Source of the DNA: Coprococcus_C sp934318045
GTDB taxonomy: Bacteria; Bacillota; Clostridia; Lachnospirales; Lachnospiraceae
Direction: 5' to 3'
NCBI GenBank assembly: GCA_934318045.1
Contig: CAKREY010000014.1
Location: 3,865 to 67,864, forward strand
DNA: 64,000 bases
A program made the translations under genes and the position numbers. Positions 62,496 to 64,000 of this stretch are shown here, piece after piece; the stretch's first letter is position 1, and every line of letters starts with the position of its first letter. The notes below the pieces were generated by a model that saw only the letters and a list, made by a program, of their open reading frames with translations, ran no database searches and was not told where the DNA came from.

Positions 62496-62569
62496 ATTTC
62501 TGGTTGATTGTACAGTTGATCAGATAGGAAAATGTAAATCTGCAACTCAAAATATTTTGGAGAAATAGC

Positions 62570-63268
62570 ATGAAAAAATATTTAAGAGAAACAAAAATGC
62601 TGGATTATTCAAGTAAAAACATACAGCAATTGATACGGGAAAGAAACTGGAACGACATAGAAGAATTTGAACGACTAAAATCAATTTACACGTTTGTAAG
62701 AGATGAAATTTTGTTTGGATATAATATTGATGATACTGTTTGTGCATCAAAGGTTTTGGCGGATGGTTATGGGCAGTGCAATACAAAGGGAACATTGTTC
62801 ATGGCACTACTAAGAGCTTGTAATATTCCATGCAGAGTACATGGATTTACCATTGATAAAGAATTGCAAAAGGGAGCAATGACAGGAATTGTATATAAAA
62901 ATGCACCTCGAAATGTGCTGCATAGCTGGGTTGAAGTGTATTTTGAAGATACATGGTACGAGCTAGAGGCATTTATTCTTGATGTACAATATTTGAGAAA
63001 ATTGCAAATAAAAAATAGCGATTGCACGGGTGCATTTTGTGGTTATGGTGTAGCGGTGAAAGACTTTAAGCATCCGGTTATTGATTTTGACAGAAATAAT
63101 ACATATATTCAGAGCGAGGGAATCAATCAGGATTTTGGAGTTTATGATTCACCAGATGATTTGCTAAAGGAGCATCATCAGGAAATGTCTGCGTTGAAGG
63201 CTTTTTTATACAGAAATTTAGGAAGACACTTGATGAATCGGAACGTTAATAAGATTAGAAATTCTTGA
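62570..63268 (+). CDS. transglutaminase-like protein
   Basis: 232-aa protein with a papain-like transglutaminase core: Cys in GQCNTKGTLFMALLRACNIPCR, His in HSWVEVYFEDTWYELEA and an Asp/Glu downstream. Such domains act as cysteine proteases or amidases; no signal peptide is seen. TTTTGGAGAAA precedes ATG 62570. Confidence 0.8.
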   Translation: MKKYLRETKMLDYSSKNIQQLIRERNWNDIEEFERLKSIYTFVRDEILFGYNIDDTVCASKVLADGYGQCNTKGTLFMALLRACNIPCRVHGFTIDKELQKGAMTGIVYKNAPRNVLHSWVEVYFEDTWYELEAFILDVQYLRKLQIKNSDCTGAFCGYGVAVKDFKHPVIDFDRNNTYIQSEGINQDFGVYDSPDDLLKEHHQEMSALKAFLYRNLGRHLMNRNVNKIRNS

Positions 63269-63343
63269 AATTCATCCGATTGGTCGAATAGTATAACACT
63301 ATTTTGGGATTGTGAAACATTGAGAGTAATGGAGAGTTGAATT

Positions 63344-63589
63344 TTGAAAAAGGTATTGAATCCGATGTTGCGTAATAGTTTATCCGGTGATGCACAGAAC
63401 CTTGTAAAAAGAATACAGGAATATATTACACAGAACTTATATACTTGTACAAATAAGATTTTGCGTGGATTAGGAAAAATGTATTCAGGTGGCGGGGATA
63501 TTACAACAAATATTGATGCTTATGGAGGTGAAGGTACCGCGATTTTTGTAGCAAATGCAATAGAGATTTATTGCGATAATGCAGAGTAA
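63344..63589 (+). pseudogene. C-terminal fragment of a TipAS-type MerR regulator
   Basis: The 81-aa frame ends in ILRGLGKMYS, TTNIDAYGGEGTAIFVANAIEIYC, the terminal helix bundle of TipAS drug-binding domains. No DNA-binding part precedes it and the start is a TTG with no clear ribosome site, so it is a remnant. Confidence 0.6.
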
Positions 63590-63671
63590 AATCAGAATTT
63601 GCAGGAGTGTGTTACATGTATGACTGTTGAAGATGCGATTAATTATTTGGTGTAATAGGTGGTGATATTTT

Positions 63672-64000
63672 TTGAAAAATGAAATTGTTTTATTTACAGA
63701 TGGTGATATAAATCTTGAAGTTGAGTTAAGCCCAGAATTAGAAACTGTATGGTTGACGCAGAAACAAATGGAAGAATTATTTGATGTTAAGCATGCTACA
63801 GTGAGTGAGCATATTTCCAATATTCTTTCTTCAGGAGAATTAGATGGAACTTCTGTCGGTTTTTCCGACAAAAGTTCTGGAGGAAGAAAACCCAAGATAT
63901 ATAATCTTGATATGATATTATCCGTGGGATATCGTGTTAATTCAAAACGAGGCATCGCATTTCGTAGATGGGCTAATTCTGTTTTAAAGCAATATGTGAT
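63672..64000 (+). CDS. RhuM-family protein, 5' part (runs off the window)
   Basis: From TTG 63672 (after GGTGGTGA) the frame reads VWLTQKQMEELFDVKHATVS, SSGGRKPKIYNLDMILSVGYRVNSKRG and FRRWANSVLKQYV, the N-terminal DNA-binding region of RhuM/virulence-protein family members, often encoded on mobile elements. The 3' end is outside the window. Confidence 0.75.
   Translation, partial: MKNEIVLFTDGDINLEVELSPELETVWLTQKQMEELFDVKHATVSEHISNILSSGELDGTSVGFSDKSSGGRKPKIYNLDMILSVGYRVNSKRGIAFRRWANSVLKQYV

Overview
The window looks like a chromosome segment of a gut Firmicute, most likely a Lachnospiraceae/Clostridia member. This is inferred from gene content: indolepyruvate:ferredoxin oxidoreductase, an anaerobic (cbi-type) cobalamin pathway, AgrC/AgrA-like and c-di-GMP signalling, BspA-like and sortase-like surface proteins, and YlmH. 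Strong Shine-Dalgarno sequences and intrinsic terminators with long T runs fit a low-to-moderate GC Gram-positive. No rRNA, tRNA or CRISPR was seen.

Layout. 1-2.6 kb: end of an unknown gene, a GH13_18 sugar phosphorylase, a candidate structured RNA with terminator, and a lipoprotein. 2.7-6.4 kb: iorA-iorB-paaK operon for aromatic 2-oxoacids. 6.5-7.6 kb: a small HTH protein and a probable type III toxin-antitoxin locus (promoter, small RNA, terminator, ToxN/AbiQ-family toxin). 7.6-17.2 kb: isochorismatase-like hydrolase; a MerR regulator divergent from a 1984-aa repeat-rich surface protein, with a MerR-type operator/promoter between them; a diguanylate cyclase. 17.3-30.9 kb: mnmA, cysE, a phospholipase C-like protein, an EAL protein with degenerate GGDEF, a MITE-like inverted repeat, a BspA-like protein, an ECF sigma/anti-sigma pair, a TrpXYZ-type ABC importer, ylmH, corA, plsC and a patatin. 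31-35.7 kb: LytTR response regulator, histidine kinase and asparaginase on the minus strand, divergent from an anchored surface protein whose promoter carries direct repeats resembling LytTR sites.

36-55 kb: cobalamin cluster cbiD, cbiFG (fusion), cbiH, cbiJ, cbiET (fusion), cbiA, cbiC, cobT, a membrane-anchored unknown, cobU, cobS, then a short CobU paralogue, cobC, cbiB and a nitroreductase. Between cobS and the CobU paralogue sits an island with a lipoprotein, a 5'-truncated ATPase and an ORF6N protein. Several gaps in the cluster carry short repeats. Chelatase, cbiL, cbiP and cobalt transport genes are not in this window, and no cobalamin riboswitch was recognised.

55-64 kb: visibly more AT-rich accessory DNA. 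It holds a duplicated Rpn-type nuclease/transposase module, several GNAT acetyltransferases and gene fragments (GNAT, peptidase-like, TipAS), an alkyltransferase-like protein, a DUF4143 ATPase with paired inverted repeats around its promoter, a DUF3267 protein, a transglutaminase-like protein and the start of a RhuM-family gene. It looks like a region of repeated gain, duplication and decay.
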